This document shows positions 63,064 to 64,000 of a stretch of DNA of 64,000 nt, in pieces. The stretch lies in assembly GCA_902780635.1 (NCBI GenBank), contig CACZGH010000005.1, positions 1-64,000 of the forward strand. Reading direction: 5' to 3'. The notes under the pieces were generated by a model that saw nothing but the letters and a program-made list of their open reading frames with translations, did not search any database and was not told the DNA's origin. Source of the DNA: an uncultured Prevotellaceae bacterium (GTDB lineage: Bacteria; Bacteroidota; Bacteroidia; Bacteroidales; Bacteroidaceae). The position numbers and the translations under genes are program-made. Position 1 is the first letter of the stretch, and each line of letters begins with the position of its first letter.

Positions 63064-64000
63064 TCAGTACACTATCGGGGCTTCAAACTGGGCTTCCTGG
63101 CCAGTGGCGTCATGCACTTTGACGAGGAGGCGGCGCTCTAAACCCGTGGCAACGACAGGAGTCTGACGAAGGTCGCAGATGATGCGCGACGACTTTTTGA
63201 CATGGTCGAAGAGGATAAACTGGTCATCCACAAAGCCCTCAAAAGAGATGGCCCCTGTCAGCGGACCTTTAATGTCGAAGAGCAGCACATGTTCCTCATT
63301 CCATTGTCTCTGATTGAGTGGTATGATACGGAGTGTCAGATCTTTACCAAGATCCTCTTCCTGGGGCGGTGTCTCCATCTCCACCGAGTCGGCCATTTGC
63401 TCTGCAGGCATATCGTTCTGTACCCCTCTGACGATGAAGGCGTACTCCGCGACATTTCCGAAGAAGTCCTGAAGGAGATACCTGATGCGATATGTGCGTT
63501 CTTGATCGAAATGTACGATGCCCCTGTTTTTGTCAGCCTTGAGGAATGACAGGGTGTTGCCAGGTTCGAGATACGACTTGAGGAACCACTGCTGATGCTT
63601 CATGAAATAGTCCACATCTCCCCAGATGTTGACCTGCTTATTGTCGGCCATTGAGATGTTGTTGACATCACTGCTGAACACCTCCACCCCATCTACAAGC
63701 AGGCAAGTGTGACGTATGCCACAAGTGTTGGCGGAACCTTGCATATAGTCGTCTGCATAAATACCGAATCCCACCTTACCCCATGCCGTGAATTCATCTT
63801 CCATTTCATGATTGGTGAACTCAAAACGCTGCGGTGTGGTCTTGCCGCAAAACATTCCCTCCGAGCCCTGTGGATAAGCCATGAAACTATGCGCCACAGG
63901 TTTTACGGTGTCTTGCACCAGTTCTGGGATGAACTCCAGCGGGTCGAGCATGTTCCAGTTGTCTGTCCGGTGGATTTCCAGATGCAGGTGTGGTCCCATG
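63064..64000 (-). CDS. M23-family metallopeptidase, C-terminal part (runs off the window)
   Basis: At least 311 residues of a larger protein. The first residues in view contain GPHLHLEIH, the final HxH zinc motif of the M23 (LytM) endopeptidase domain, so the catalytic domain and leader lie beyond base 64000 and the first Met here is internal. The remaining 280 residues form a long beta-rich C-terminal extension without a recognised domain name (with LVDGVEVFSSDVN and RTYRIRYLLQDFFGNVAEY). M23 enzymes cut peptidoglycan cross-links. Tandem TTTCATC runs (about 63008-63062) follow the stop codon. Confidence 0.85.
   Translation of the reverse strand, partial: MGPHLHLEIHRTDNWNMLDPLEFIPELVQDTVKPVAHSFMAYPQGSEGMFCGKTTPQRFEFTNHEMEDEFTAWGKVGFGIYADDYMQGSANTCGIRHTCLLVDGVEVFSSDVNNISMADNKQVNIWGDVDYFMKHQQWFLKSYLEPGNTLSFLKADKNRGIVHFDQERTYRIRYLLQDFFGNVAEYAFIVRGVQNDMPAEQMADSVEMETPPQEEDLGKDLTLRIIPLNQRQWNEEHVLLFDIKGPLTGAISFEGFVDDQFILFDHVKKSSRIICDLRQTPVVATGLERRLLVKVHDATGQEAQFEAPIVY

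Overview
The window reads as chromosome of a gut- or oral-type Bacteroidota, most likely Prevotella or a close relative (Segatella). The support is: SusC/SusD pairs; TAnnTTTG (-7) promoter boxes with TTTG (-33) boxes 20 bp further upstream; the Bacteroidota ATP synthase order atpD-C-x-B-E-F-H-A-G; and decayed C-terminal tails typical of Prevotella secreted proteins. The species is inferred. No rRNA or tRNA gene was seen.

Layout. 1-607 is gene-free and carries repeats and hairpins. 608-3795 is a thiamine uptake unit: a TPP riboswitch, a TonB-dependent receptor and a PnuC-type permease. 3853-11518 is a minus-strand housekeeping block: dnaA; folB, a cell-wall amidase and an MCE protein as an operon; and a B12-dependent ribonucleotide reductase. 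12176-16847 is sbcD-sbcC (+). 17154-24875 (-) holds an AlbA/ATPase regulator, a small ABC transporter, and the group nupG, DUF151 nuclease, rsmE and a DUF4836-type lipoprotein. 25122-26600 (-) is a three-gene HipA-type module in the order N-domain, kinase, HTH. 26953-50923 is a 24-kb polysaccharide utilisation locus (PUL): AraC regulator, sodium/sugar symporter, two SusC/SusD pairs, two lipoproteins and GH26, GH5-like, GH30, CE1, GH130 and another clan GH-A enzyme. 51318-58501 (-) is the F1Fo ATP synthase operon. pfkA, nhaD, a C69 dipeptidase and the end of an M23 peptidase follow (-).

How the genes work together. The PUL looks built for a beta-mannan or mixed beta-mannan/glucan: surface lipoproteins and SusD bind it, GH26 and the other secreted enzymes cut it, CE1 removes esters, SusC imports oligosaccharides, the symporter takes up small sugars, and a cytosolic GH130 phosphorolyses mannosides. 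Hexose phosphate from this would enter glycolysis at pfkA. ATP synthase and NhaD handle H+ and Na+; the c-subunit looks proton-type.

Most notable non-gene signals: a 35-bp direct repeat (33/35 identical) bracketing exactly the AraC-to-last-GH segment; a 13-unit, 9-bp tandem array between nhaD and pfkA; an 11-bp perfect inverted repeat around the nhaD promoter; a split HipA module with its HTH gene last; a repeated, unrecognised domain in the two PUL lipoproteins; and two small remnants of secreted-protein C-termini.
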